This document shows positions 55,146 to 64,000 of a stretch of DNA of 64,000 nt, in pieces. Every line of letters starts with the position of its first letter. Within the stretch, counting starts at the first letter, position 1. Below the pieces are notes generated by a model. The model saw only the letters and a program-made list of their open reading frames with translations. It did no database searches and had not been told where the DNA came from. Origin of the DNA: Pseudoalteromonas ostreae (lineage in GTDB: Bacteria; Pseudomonadota; Gammaproteobacteria; Enterobacterales; Alteromonadaceae); assembly GCF_018069805.1 (NCBI RefSeq), contig NZ_JAGPYN010000011.1, positions 102,503-166,502 of the forward strand. Reading direction: 5' to 3'. Both the position numbers and the translations under genes were made by a program.

Positions 55146-56195
55146 TTAAGCGACTTCAAGTGAGGACATGTCAATGACATAACGATGAGACAAGTCACCT
55201 TCTTTTAAGCGTTCAAAAGCCTGATTAATATCTGCCATGTTGATCATCTCTACTTCCGGTAAAATATTATGCAGCGCACAGAAATTAAGAATTTCTTGAG
55301 TTTGTGCAATACCACCAATCAAAGAGCCAGCCACGCGGCGACGCCCCAATAATAATGGCACCGAGTTTGATTCAGCCATCTCACCCACTTGTCCGACTAA
55401 TACTTGAGTACCATCAATATCTAATAGGGGCATATAAGGGGTAAAGTCATGCTTAACTGGAATAGTATTAATGATCACATCAAACTGATTAGCGTATGCT
55501 TTCATGGCTTGTTCGTCTTTAGATACCAGTAAACCTTCAGCACCATATTCCAACGCTTGCTGTTTTTTATCATCTGATCGACTAATAGCTGTCACATGGG
55601 CACCCATTGCCGCTGCGATTTTAATTGCCATATGGCCTAACCCACCTAAGCCAATAACGCCAACTCGGCTTCCAGGCCCGACATTAAAAGTACGTAGCGG
55701 CGAATAAGTGGTAATACCCGCGCATAAAATTGGCGCACACTTAGCAAGATCAAGTGATTCTGGAACGTTTAAAACAAACTCTTCGCGCACTACAATGTGT
55801 TTGGCGTAACCACCTTTGGTTGATTCACCAGTGATACGATCTTTTCCTGAATAAGTTCCGACCATGCCTTCGCGACAAAATTGCTCTTCGCCTTTGTGGC
55901 ATTGGTCACACTCAAGGCAGCTATCAACCATACAACCAACTGCTACATTATCGCCAACTTTGTATTTAGTCACTTTGCTGCCAACCTCAGTGACACGACC
56001 GACAATCTCATGTCCTGGTAAAATTGGGTAACTGGTGCCACCCCAATCATTATTTACGGTATGTAGATCTGAATGGCACACCCCGCAATATAAGATTTCA
56101 ATCGCGACATCTTCATCGCGTAAATCGCGTCTTTCAAAATGAAATGGCTCTAATGGCGTATTAGCTTGATGTGCTGCGTATCCAATAGTTTTCAT
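55146..56195 (-). CDS. Zinc-dependent alcohol/aldehyde reductase (YahK/CAD type)
   Basis: NADPH-dependent medium-chain dehydrogenase of 349 residues. Catalytic zinc site Cys40, His62, Glu63; structural zinc cysteines 93, 96, 99 and 107; cofactor loop GLGGLGHMAIKIA. It resembles E. coli YahK, a broad aldehyde reductase. A monocistronic unit with GAAGGG before the ATG and its own terminator. Confidence 0.93.
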   Translation of the reverse strand: MKTIGYAAHQANTPLEPFHFERRDLRDEDVAIEILYCGVCHSDLHTVNNDWGGTSYPILPGHEIVGRVTEVGSKVTKYKVGDNVAVGCMVDSCLECDQCHKGEEQFCREGMVGTYSGKDRITGESTKGGYAKHIVVREEFVLNVPESLDLAKCAPILCAGITTYSPLRTFNVGPGSRVGVIGLGGLGHMAIKIAAAMGAHVTAISRSDDKKQQALEYGAEGLLVSKDEQAMKAYANQFDVIINTIPVKHDFTPYMPLLDIDGTQVLVGQVGEMAESNSVPLLLGRRRVAGSLIGGIAQTQEILNFCALHNILPEVEMINMADINQAFERLKEGDLSHRYVIDMSSLEVA

Positions 56196-56372
56196 CTGCT
56201 TTCCCTTCTATGTTAAAAACTGAGTTTAATTAACCACTCTAAAACATTGTCTTAAGCTGCCTAAACTGTACTATGTGCTGTTAGTAGTATAGCCCTAGAT
56301 ACAAACTGTTAAAGTTTATACTCTAGGCTACTAGAAAAAGTTTAATGCAGACTTAATAGAGTTAGAGAGAAT

Positions 56373-58160
56373 ATGCGCGGAATGGGTAAACAAGAAGCAA
56401 TAAAACATCATGATGCGATGAATTTAAAGCAAAGCATTGTCACCTTGTGGCCTTACTTGGTTGCTTTTAAAGGCCGTGTAACACTTGCAACACTGGCATT
56501 GATCGCCGCAAAGGGTGCCACTTTATTGATGCCATGGGCGCTAAAAGAAATAATCGACAGTGTTGATCCAAGTTTACAAAATATAGTCATAGTACCCATA
56601 GCTTTACTGTTACTGTATGGCGGACTACGTTTTGCGAGTGTGTTTTTTGGTGAAGTACGTGATGCGTTGTTTGGTCGTGTAACTGAACATGCTATGCGCC
56701 ATATTGGCCTCAAAGTATTTAATCACCTACACAGCCTTGAGTTGTCGTTTCATCTTGATAGGCAAACTGGCGGCATTAGCCGTGATATAGAGCGTGGCAC
56801 CAGTGGCTTAAGCTTTTTAATGCGCTTTTTAATGTTCAATATTGTGCCAACTTTATTTGAAATAGCCGTAGTTGCGATTATTTTTGCAACTTTATTTTCG
56901 CCCTGGTTTGCCGTAGTTACCCTGCTTGCAGTGGCTTTATATATTACCTTCACGGTTGTTGTAACACAGTGGCGCAACCGCTTTATTCGCGAAGCAAACC
57001 AAGCCGACAATAATAGTAACAGCCGTGCTATTGACAGCTTACTTAATTACGAAACCGTAAAATATTTTAATAATGAAAAGCATGAAGCACAAACATATGA
57101 TGGCTTTTTAGCAAGCTGGGAGCAAGCCCGGCTTAAAAACCGCTTATCGTTGCTTGCCCTTAATTCAGGTCAAGCCTTGATCATAGCAGCAGCGATCACC
57201 GCTTTAATGTGGCTTGCTAGTATTGAAGTGGTTAAAGGCACACTCTCTATTGGTGAGTTGGTAATGATCAACGCCTATATGATCCAATTATTTTTACCGC
57301 TCAATTTTTTAGGCTTTGTCTATCGAGAAATTCGCCGCGCCTTAACCGACCTTGAAAATATGCTCGGACTATTAACCCGTAAACCACTCATTTCAGATAA
57401 AGCCAATGCGCAACAGCTTAATATACAACACGCTGATATAGAATTTAAAAACGTTAACTTTGGCTACCATCCATCAAGGCCTATCATTAAGCAGCTTAGT
57501 TTTGCTATTAAAGCAGGCAGCAAAGTCGCGGTGGTGGGCGCCAGCGGTGCAGGAAAAAGCACCCTAGCCCGTTTACTGTATCGCTTTTATGATATTGACA
57601 GCGGTGAAATACATATTGATGGTCAACAACTTACTAGCGTCACACTCAACAGCTTGCGTCAAGCGATTGCCATTGTGCCACAAGATACTGTGTTATTTAA
57701 TACCAGCATTCGCGACAACATTGCTTATGGCCGTCCAGATGCTACAGCACAAGAGGTTGATAACGCTATTAATATGGCGCATTTACGCAGCTTTATTGAT
57801 AGTTTAGATAAAGGTGATCAAACCCTCGTTGGTGAACGAGGTTTAAAAGTTTCAGGCGGTGAAAAACAACGCATTGCCATAGCCAGAGCCATTTTAAAAC
57901 GCTCCCCTATTATCATTTTTGACGAAGCAACATCAGCACTAGACTCTCATTCCGAGCAAGCAATATTAAAAGCCATGTCTGCACTGGCTTCTAATCATAC
58001 CAGTTTAGTAATTGCCCATCGCTTATCAACAATAACAGATGCAGACACGATTATTGTGCTCAAAGAAGGCCAGCTGATCGAGCAAGGCAAACATGATGAG
58101 TTACTTACCCTCAATGGTGAATACGCGCGCATGTGGGAACTTCAACAAAAAACAGCATAA
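56373..58160 (+). CDS. Atm1-type ABC exporter, fused permease-ATPase
   Basis: Half-transporter of 595 residues acting as a homodimer. Six helices (about 35-320), then an ATPase with Walker A GASGAGKS (389-396), signature SGGEKQR (494-500), Walker B Asp517-Glu518 in IIIFDEATSALD. The sequence LLNYETVKYFNNEKHE is typical of the Atm1/ABCB7 branch, which exports glutathione-bound or metal-related compounds. Alone in its transcript. Confidence 0.92.
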   Translation: MRGMGKQEAIKHHDAMNLKQSIVTLWPYLVAFKGRVTLATLALIAAKGATLLMPWALKEIIDSVDPSLQNIVIVPIALLLLYGGLRFASVFFGEVRDALFGRVTEHAMRHIGLKVFNHLHSLELSFHLDRQTGGISRDIERGTSGLSFLMRFLMFNIVPTLFEIAVVAIIFATLFSPWFAVVTLLAVALYITFTVVVTQWRNRFIREANQADNNSNSRAIDSLLNYETVKYFNNEKHEAQTYDGFLASWEQARLKNRLSLLALNSGQALIIAAAITALMWLASIEVVKGTLSIGELVMINAYMIQLFLPLNFLGFVYREIRRALTDLENMLGLLTRKPLISDKANAQQLNIQHADIEFKNVNFGYHPSRPIIKQLSFAIKAGSKVAVVGASGAGKSTLARLLYRFYDIDSGEIHIDGQQLTSVTLNSLRQAIAIVPQDTVLFNTSIRDNIAYGRPDATAQEVDNAINMAHLRSFIDSLDKGDQTLVGERGLKVSGGEKQRIAIARAILKRSPIIIFDEATSALDSHSEQAILKAMSALASNHTSLVIAHRLSTITDADTIIVLKEGQLIEQGKHDELLTLNGEYARMWELQQKTA

Positions 58161-58199
58161 ACATGGAGACTCATCTTCGGCGTGGGATACACACTGTAT

Positions 58200-58708
58200 G
58201 CCGCGTTGCTTGTTGTTTTTACCTAATCAAGAAGATGTTACTGTATGGAAAGATTACTTAACCTACCATGCGCTAAGCTCTATGCAGAGCTCCTGTCTGA
58301 AGATGTATTCAATACTAACTTCGCATTTTACGGAAAAGAGCTAAATGGCCAGCAAGAGCCAATCCCCGGTAACTTCGTTAATGGTCGTAATAGTTTAGGT
58401 GAAAACATCAGTGACGTCGGTGGTTTATCTATGGCTTATCGCGCTTACAAACTCAGCCTAAACGGTAAAGAAGCCCCTATTATTGATGGCCTTACGGGCG
58501 ATCAACGGTTCTTTCTCGCTTGGGCACAAGTATGGAAAGAAAAACGCACTCAGCAAAGCATGTTAAACCAGCTTCGTGGTGGCACCCATGTCCTAGTCGT
58601 TTTAGAGCACAAGCACCACGTAACCACGATGCATGGTACAAAGCATTCAATGTACAACCGGGTGATGCCTTGTATTTACCAGAAGATCAACGCGTACGTA
58701 TTTGCTAA
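58200..58708 (+). pseudogene. M13-family metallopeptidase (PepO-like) pseudogene
   Basis: Broken remnant of a zinc peptidase of about 680 residues. One frame gives LPNQEDVTVWKDYLTYHALSSM; a second, after a frameshift near 58290, gives LSEDVFNTNFAFYGKELNGQQ. This joins directly to EPIPGNFVNGRNSLGENISDVGGLS and KLSLNGKEAPIIDGLTGDQRFFLAWAQVWKEK, so the catalytic HExxH region is deleted. A further frameshift near 58590 is needed to read PSRFRAQAPRNHDAWYKAF and the C-terminal PGDALYLPEDQRVRI. The N-terminal two thirds are gone. No product is expected. Confidence 0.88.
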
Positions 58709-58730
58709 TAACCCGATACATTTCGATTGA

Positions 58731-58764
58731 AAATATAACCCGCAACTGCGGGTTATATTTTTTT
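58731..58764 (+). terminator. Terminator after the M13 pseudogene
   Basis: AAATATAACCCGCA / TGCGGGTTATATTT, a 14-bp perfect stem with a minimal loop, followed by T's. Confidence 0.9.
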
Positions 58765-58888
58765 GTGCTGCTTGCTCACTCAAAGCAACTTTAATTCCCA
58801 CTGAATTCTGTATTTCCAAGCGAGTTGGGTATAGAATACGGCACTACAAAATTTATACTTTTAAAAACATATTTAAGGCGAAACGCAG

Positions 58889-59602
58889 ATGGGAAGAGCT
58901 TACCAAAACAAAAAAGATTCAATGGCTAAGACTGCGGGTGCTAAAACTAAAGTTTACTCAAAGTACGGTAAAGAAATTTATATTTGCGCAAAAAATGGTG
59001 GTATTGATCCCGATGGCAACCTATCGCTACGTCGTTTAATTGAACGCGCTAAAAAAGATCAAGTACCAGCACACGTAATTGACCGCGCAATTGATAAAGC
59101 CAAAGGCGGCGGCGGTGAAGACTACTCAGCAACTCGTTACGAAGGCTATGGCCCTGGTAACTGCATGATCATTGTTGATTGCTTAACTGACAACAACAAA
59201 CGTACCTTTGCTGATGTACGTGTATGTTTTACTAAAGCAAACGCTAAAATTGGTGCACAAAACTCGGTATCTCACTTATTTGATCATTTGGCTATTTTTG
59301 TATTTGATGGCGATGATGACGAAGCCGTGCTTGAAGCACTAATGATGGCTGACGTTGATGTTACTGACGTAGAAGTTGAAGCCGGCAAAGTCACTGTTTT
59401 TGCTCCGCATACTGAGTACAACAACACCCGTACCGCACTTGAAGAAATGGGCGTTACTGAGTTTGATGAAGATTTGATCTCATTTGTGCCACAAGTTGAA
59501 GCACCCATTGCAGGCGAAGACGTAGAAGTAATGGAACGCTTTTTAGCCATGCTTGAAGATTGTGACGACGTACAAAACGTGTACCACAACGCACAATTTT
59601 AA
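58889..59602 (+). CDS. YebC/PmpR-family protein (YeeN branch)
   Basis: Probable translation or transcription factor of the YebC/TACO1 family, 237 residues. It starts [31 protein letters not shown] and carries [24 protein letters not shown] and RYEGYGPGN, closer to E. coli YeeN than to YebC. The C-terminal DVQNVYHN is conserved. Monocistronic, with a terminator. Confidence 0.9.
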   Translation: MGRAYQNKKDSMAKTAGAKTKVYSKYGKEIYICAKNGGIDPDGNLSLRRLIERAKKDQVPAHVIDRAIDKAKGGGGEDYSATRYEGYGPGNCMIIVDCLTDNNKRTFADVRVCFTKANAKIGAQNSVSHLFDHLAIFVFDGDDDEAVLEALMMADVDVTDVEVEAGKVTVFAPHTEYNNTRTALEEMGVTEFDEDLISFVPQVEAPIAGEDVEVMERFLAMLEDCDDVQNVYHNAQF

Positions 59603-59626
59603 TTTTATTGACTAAAATTATCACTA

Positions 59627-59652
59627 AGGCCAACTAGATTGGCCTCTTTTAT
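59627..59652 (+). terminator. Terminator after the YebC-like gene
   Basis: AGGCCAA / TTGGCCT stem with a 5-base loop, then CTTTTATTT. Confidence 0.85.
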
Positions 59653-59692
59653 TTGCTAATAGTTAAACTACCTAAATAAATGGGCTTGTATT

Positions 59693-60967
59693 TTGAATAC
59701 CCTTGAACAGCTTCATAGTGGTAAATTAGCTGGCACTAAACGCTTACAGCTGGTTGAAGAGCTAACCACATTCCCAGACGAAATTTTTACCCTTGCAGAT
59801 ACCCTTGAAGTACTCGACTTATCAAATAATAACTTATCTGATTTGCCCGACAAATTTGCTAGTTTAACTAAATTAAAGCGGGTGTTTTTATCATTCAATC
59901 AGTTCCAGCATATTCCTGCCGTATTGGCAAAATGTCCCTCCCTTATTATGATTGCATTTAAAGGCAATAAAATCAGTGAATTTGCCGAGCATAGTTTGCC
60001 GCTTTCGACACAATGGTTAATTTTAACTGACAACCATATTGAACAATTGCCAGACTCTTTTGGTGAACTTACGCAACTGCGTAAACTTGCCCTTGCTGGC
60101 AATCGACTAACGACTTTGCCACACAGTATGCAGCAGTGCCAAGCGCTTGAACTCGTGCGTTTATCTGCGAATAACTTAACTGATGTTAATGACTGGCTGT
60201 TTGAATTACCAAAACTCAGCTGGCTGGCTTTTGCAGGCAATGACTTTAATAAAGCACAAAGTTTACAACAAGTTCAATTAGCAGCCGTACAACTAAACGA
60301 GTTTTCACTTGTAGAAAAAATTGGTGAAGGTGCGTCAGGGATTATTCACTTAGCACAGTGGCAGCACAATAATGTGGCGTTAAAACTGTTTAAAGGCGCG
60401 ATCACCAGTGATGGCTATCCACTTGATGAAGTAAACTGTTGCTTGCAAGCGGGCGAACATAAAAACCTAATAAACGTTCTCGCCTATATCGATAACCCAG
60501 AGCAACTTGGTCTGGTTATGGAGCTTATCAGCAAGGACTATCAAAACCTCGGCTTACCGCCGTCACTTGATACTTGCACCCGCGATACCTTTTTTGAGCA
60601 TACACAGTTTACTGCTCACGCCATTAAACACATTGCTAAGCAAATGGTCAGCACCCTTACCCACTTACATATCAATAACGTAAGTCATGGCGATGTATAT
60701 GCGCATAACACCATGATAAACGATGAATACACAGTATTGTTTGGTGACTTTGGCGCAGCAACTAACTTAGACTCTCTGACCGACTATCAGCGCCAACAAA
60801 TGCAGCGTATTGAAGTCAGAGCGATTGGCTGCTTAATTGATGATTTACTGAGCGTGTGTACTGAAGTTACGAGCGATGCAACACAGTTAATAACACTTGC
60901 TCAACAATGTATGAACGCAGATATGAGCCGACGACCAACTCTTAAAGCACTAATAGAAAAACTATAA
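59693..60967 (+). CDS. Leucine-rich-repeat protein fused to a eukaryotic-like protein kinase
   Basis: Cytoplasmic 424-residue protein. Residues 15-185 hold about seven LRR units (LEVLDLSNNNLSDLPDKFASL, LRKLALAGNRLTTLPHSM). Residues 204-424 hold a kinase fold: glycine loop GEGASG (211-216), Lys231 in VALKLF, HGDVYAHN (His332, Asp334, Asn339) and DFG (352-354). The catalytic Lys, Asp and Asn are intact, so it may be active. The start is a TTG giving MNTLEQLHSGKLAG; no in-frame ATG fits. Substrate and role are unknown. Confidence 0.88.
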   Translation: MNTLEQLHSGKLAGTKRLQLVEELTTFPDEIFTLADTLEVLDLSNNNLSDLPDKFASLTKLKRVFLSFNQFQHIPAVLAKCPSLIMIAFKGNKISEFAEHSLPLSTQWLILTDNHIEQLPDSFGELTQLRKLALAGNRLTTLPHSMQQCQALELVRLSANNLTDVNDWLFELPKLSWLAFAGNDFNKAQSLQQVQLAAVQLNEFSLVEKIGEGASGIIHLAQWQHNNVALKLFKGAITSDGYPLDEVNCCLQAGEHKNLINVLAYIDNPEQLGLVMELISKDYQNLGLPPSLDTCTRDTFFEHTQFTAHAIKHIAKQMVSTLTHLHINNVSHGDVYAHNTMINDEYTVLFGDFGAATNLDSLTDYQRQQMQRIEVRAIGCLIDDLLSVCTEVTSDATQLITLAQQCMNADMSRRPTLKALIEKL

Positions 60968-61056
60968 CTTTTATGCGCGACTCTACCTCTGAGCCGCGCT
61001 TTCCGCCTAGCTATAAAATAAACGCCCTCAGAACTCAGTTGGTTAATAAAATAGCG

Positions 61057-62802
61057 TTAATCTAGCGTTATTGTAATGATTTTATTGGCTATTTCGCTAT
61101 ACACCACAAGGTGTTTTTCTGAAACAGCCTCAAAATGAAAGTCTTTCATTAAATAACCTTCCCATGACACATCATCTTTGATCAAATACTCTTTATCAGC
61201 TGATAGAGCCCACAGTTGGCCTATCGATTGATTAGATGACGCATCACCTACATAAACCAATAAATAGCCGTGTTCACTCACAATTGGGGTGATTTTTTTA
61301 GTATTACTTCGTGCATAACTGGCAATTGTGCGCCACGTTTCATTATAAACTCTGATCGGTTGAGTGGTATTTAGCCGTGTTTGCAACTGCAATTCTGACT
61401 GCTCTATATCCGCCTTACGTAAATATTTAAGCACGGCATATTTTATCGATGCAGTCTCGACAAAATCACCCGCAAGTAAAGTATCTAAGTCGCCGCCAAT
61501 CCAATCAGGAGTTGTTTGCCTTAACGCGGTTAAATCGAATGCAGTACTTGTCTCTACTTGTTCTCGTGTGAATTTAAACTGTTCAATGCCACTGTCTTGG
61601 TTTGTAAATAAGAACTGGTTATTAGCATTTTGCCAAATAGTAGCATTGCGTACATTATTCAATGAAAACACAGCGTCATCGCGCGCACTTGGTATGACGT
61701 CCATTACATTTATAAGCAACTGCTCATCAGTACCAAAACCTAGACCAAAAGTGATGTCATCATATTCAAAAAATGGTGTATGACTAAATGTACTGATCTG
61801 CTTACTCAATACAGTTCTCCCTCGGATCTGAGCATTTATGATCTGTATATACGATTTTGATGAAACCTCATTATTATCTTCAAGCGCTAGATAAAGGTCT
61901 TGATTATTTGCAATAAATTCACTTTTCAAAACCCCATCGTTGATTAGGTTAGATACTGCTTTCCATTTACCACTTTGCCAACTATAAACACCATCAGTGA
62001 AAGACGTTAACGCAAATAGTTTACCGCCTGAAATAGCTAAACTTGAAGCGTTAATATCATGGACTTTATAATTACCTAATTGGCCATTATCAAAAGAAGC
62101 AGAGTGTAATTTGTATTGCGTAGAGGCACCTTCAGTAATAAACCAAACTTGCTCATCAAACCATAAATATTCAGATTCAATTAACCGCTCTTTGTCGGGA
62201 TTATCAAACAATAATTGCTTTTCTTGTTCACTAAACACCAAATACAATTTACGTTTTTCATATACCACAGTATAAGGACGGCAAGCGACTTTAAAGTTAA
62301 GAGCAGATGAATCATCGATCTCACAAATCTGTGGCCCGCCAAGCGCTGTAATTTCAGGCTCAGTCATTGTAAATGGCGGAACTGAAAGCACAGAGTCTTT
62401 TAACTGAATGTTTTGCTCGCCATAGCGAATAGTTACAGGGTATGAATAAGGGGATGTTTGTTCAAAAGTCGCCTGAGAAGATACACATTGGATAGCAAGA
62501 CTATAATTCAACGTTGTTGCATTACTCAACTGTGTATCACACGAAATACTTTTAGGTATGGCTAGTAAGGTCGGTTGTAAAAATGTCTCCGCTGTTGCGC
62601 TAAGTTCAATAGCCTTGTCTACAGTAAGCTTTGCTTTATTATCCATCCATAACACTTCAAGTCCTGCGGCAACACTATTGGCTGTTATTTTAAGCGTAAA
62701 CGTTTGCTCTGTAACAGCTGTATCTTGACTGTCGTTAGAAGAACCACCGCATCCGCTTGCGGCCAAAATAGATAAGCTCATTAAAAGTAATTTCAATTGC
62801 AA
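61057..62802 (-). CDS. Large lipoprotein, unknown function
   Basis: Not recognised. I chose TTG 62802, which has AAGGA seven bases upstream and gives a short lipoprotein signal (MQLKLLLMSLSILAASGC, lipid-bearing Cys18); an earlier TTG at 62844 would add 14 residues before the signal. 581 residues. After a Gly/Ser linker comes a beta-rich region with two Cys pairs, then repeated short beta blocks (LYLVFSEQEKQLLF, VWFITEGASTQY, GKLFALTSFTDGVYSW, HGYLLVYVGD) that suggest a beta-propeller. Alone in its transcript. Confidence 0.75.
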   Translation of the reverse strand: MQLKLLLMSLSILAASGCGGSSNDSQDTAVTEQTFTLKITANSVAAGLEVLWMDNKAKLTVDKAIELSATAETFLQPTLLAIPKSISCDTQLSNATTLNYSLAIQCVSSQATFEQTSPYSYPVTIRYGEQNIQLKDSVLSVPPFTMTEPEITALGGPQICEIDDSSALNFKVACRPYTVVYEKRKLYLVFSEQEKQLLFDNPDKERLIESEYLWFDEQVWFITEGASTQYKLHSASFDNGQLGNYKVHDINASSLAISGGKLFALTSFTDGVYSWQSGKWKAVSNLINDGVLKSEFIANNQDLYLALEDNNEVSSKSYIQIINAQIRGRTVLSKQISTFSHTPFFEYDDITFGLGFGTDEQLLINVMDVIPSARDDAVFSLNNVRNATIWQNANNQFLFTNQDSGIEQFKFTREQVETSTAFDLTALRQTTPDWIGGDLDTLLAGDFVETASIKYAVLKYLRKADIEQSELQLQTRLNTTQPIRVYNETWRTIASYARSNTKKITPIVSEHGYLLVYVGDASSNQSIGQLWALSADKEYLIKDDVSWEGYLMKDFHFEAVSEKHLVVYSEIANKIITITLD

Positions 62803-62982
62803 AATAGAATCCTTGTGTTCGATTAGTTTAAAAAAAGCTAACAATGATAATATATTATTCCTGCTTTAACCAATTATCACTGGTAGTACCTTTTTTAGCA
62901 ATCTATTTTTGATCGTTATCTGTCCATGCCAATACTCGATAAAATTTTTAGCCAACCAAACTTAATCTACACATTCGCCTAA

Positions 62983-63102
62983 TCAAACACCAGCAGTCAC
63001 CAACAACACAATAAAAAAGCAAGCAATGTAACCGCTGATATTTCCTTCACCGATTTGCAGGTGATCAGTGCGAAATACGCGACGGGGTAAATGACTTAGC
63101 AT
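62983..63102 (-). pseudogene. Truncated N-terminus of a sterol desaturase-like gene
   Basis: AAGGA and an ATG at 63102 open a 39-codon frame: MLSHLPRRVFRTDHLQIGE then GNISGYIACFFIVLLVTAGV and a stop. The RTDHLQIGEGNISGY part resembles the N-terminal region of bacterial sterol desaturase/fatty-acid hydroxylase proteins (recollected pattern). The rest of that gene is missing. It may be a remnant, or still express a small membrane peptide. The surrounding 62803-63308 gap shows nothing else that I can support. Confidence 0.45.
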
Positions 63103-63308
63103 TGAATTATCCTTGTTCAATTTTTCGCTAGAATATTCGTTACTAAATGCTAAAACCCTAAGATTATTTTCCCTTACAAATTAATTACTACCATTCGGAT
63201 ATTTTGTACAAAAAAGTAGAGTAGTTGTTTTAAATTTGATTTTGGCTGTTGACCTAACATGCATTATTAAGTACCCTTTTTTCATATTATATTTTTAAAG
63301 GAATAAAA

Positions 63309-63862
63309 ATGTCATCATCATTTTCTATTAGTAATCTTCCATACGATTTACCAAACAACTTAAATGAGCAACTCAGAATACTGTCAAATATAGTTAAAAT
63401 ACCTTCTCCTTAGTCAAAGATGGTGGTCAAAATGAAGTTGAAGCTATATGTGGTGCAATTCTATATAGACACTTAGATCGCCATCAAAAAATAGAAGCAA
63501 TGACTTTAATTAGATCCGTACCAAATGGGGCGTTAAAAGCGAAGCTAATATCATTAGCTGTTGAGCCTACATTCGTTAATAAGGATTGGGGCATATGGTC
63601 TTTTACAACGGAAGAACTTATAGCTGATCAGTATTTTCATAGTCAAGTTGATAACTTTGCATCATATATTGGTATTGGCGCCTCGGCTTTAAGTGGAAAG
63701 GGTTTATTAGTAAAGCTTTGGAGTAATAGAAAAGTGACCAAAGCTGGAGTCGTTACTCTCGTCATTTGGGGTACTGTATTATTTAATAAATCAGAGCTAT
63801 CAAAAGTAAATAATGAAATTCAACGTCGAAGCTCAATTAGAACAATAAACATTCAACCTTAA
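63309..63862 (+). pseudogene. Frameshifted gene with hydrophobic C-terminal region
   Basis: AAAGGA precedes ATG 63309, which reads MSSSFSISNLPYDLPNNLNE and ends at a TAG (34 codons). If one A is added to the AAAA run at 63396-63399 the frame continues as IVKNTFSLVKDGGQNEVEA through LYRHLDRHQKIEAMTLIRS to INIQP at 63862, about 184 residues in all. The C-terminal third has Gly/Ala-rich and hydrophobic helices (YIGIGASALSGKGLL, AGVVTLVIWGTVLF), as in membrane-inserting proteins. Function unknown. Either a true frameshift or a sequencing slip. Confidence 0.65.
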
Positions 63863-63864
63863 TC

Positions 63865-64000
63865 ATGAAAACTTTTACTGTTCACATACTACTAACGTTT
63901 TGTATAACCATATTGATGCTTCTAGCGTGGAATTTTACAATGAATAATCTCCAAGAAGACATTGTATTTTTTAGTTCGTTAGTGGTTATTTTTATTTACT
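63865..64000 (+). CDS. Small membrane protein, cut by window end
   Basis: Starts 2 bases after the preceding stop: MKTFTVHILLTFCITILMLL, a first helix, then AWNFTMNNLQEDIV and the start of a second helix (FFSSLVVIFIY) at the edge. Not recognised. The tight spacing suggests translation coupled to the upstream frameshifted gene. Confidence 0.6.
   Translation, partial: MKTFTVHILLTFCITILMLLAWNFTMNNLQEDIVFFSSLVVIFIY

Noticed and set aside
1..64000. tRNA, rRNA, insertion sequences or prophage
   Set aside because: No cloverleaf with a T-loop motif, no transposase or integrase reading frame and no terminal repeats were seen on either strand by eye.

Overview
The window looks like chromosomal DNA of a marine gammaproteobacterium, most likely Pseudoalteromonas or a close Alteromonadales relative (inference from protein resemblance, gene order and a moderately AT-rich base composition). 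It is mostly housekeeping sequence with good coding density. No rRNA, tRNA, insertion sequence or CRISPR array was seen.

Layout. 1-5.3 kb (minus strand) is the fatty-acid operon yceD-rpmF-plsX-fabD-fabG-acpP-fabF; fabF is cut by the window edge and fabH is absent from its usual place. 5.4-11.3 kb holds maf, rluC and rne; behind rluC lies a decayed HAD hydrolase, and rne has a long structured leader and a C-terminal half with sixteen 14-residue repeats. 11.4-18.9 kb holds two tandem unknown paralogues, yejK/yejL/yejM (YejM shortened), a DUF4124 protein, aceK with a LysR regulator, and a DUF2383 protein. 19-23.7 kb (minus) is an ECF sigma / FecR / STN-TonB receptor signalling operon whose receptor carries a second, internal signal peptide. 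24.1-28.5 kb is an RND efflux pair. 28.6-36 kb holds a PilZ-like protein, the agmatine-to-putrescine genes aguA-aguB, mfd, csiV and a small lipoprotein. 36-41.3 kb (minus) holds an unknown membrane protein, a second TonB receptor and a lipoprotein.

41.7-51.6 kb is a micro-oxic respiration block: ccoNOQP (cbb3 oxidase), then fixH, fixI and ccoS (assembly and copper delivery), a SafE-like membrane protein, fnr, uspE and ttcA. 51.6-56.2 kb (minus) holds a secDF pair away from yajC with a small secreted protein upstream, and a zinc alcohol dehydrogenase. 56.4-63 kb holds an Atm1-type ABC exporter, an M13 peptidase pseudogene, a YebC/YeeN protein, a leucine-rich-repeat protein kinase, a large lipoprotein and a truncated sterol-desaturase start. 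The right edge has a frameshifted gene with a hydrophobic C-terminus, closely followed by a small membrane protein cut by the window end.

Themes: several genes are caught in decay by internal deletion (HAD, M13 peptidase, sterol desaturase start). Three unrelated genes (DUF4124, DUF2383, uspE) have a perfect 10-11 bp inverted repeat whose right arm abuts or overlaps the ribosome binding site. The least described items are the STN receptor with two signal peptides, the secDF-associated secreted protein, the 11.4-12.1 kb paralogue pair and the frameshifted pair at the right edge.
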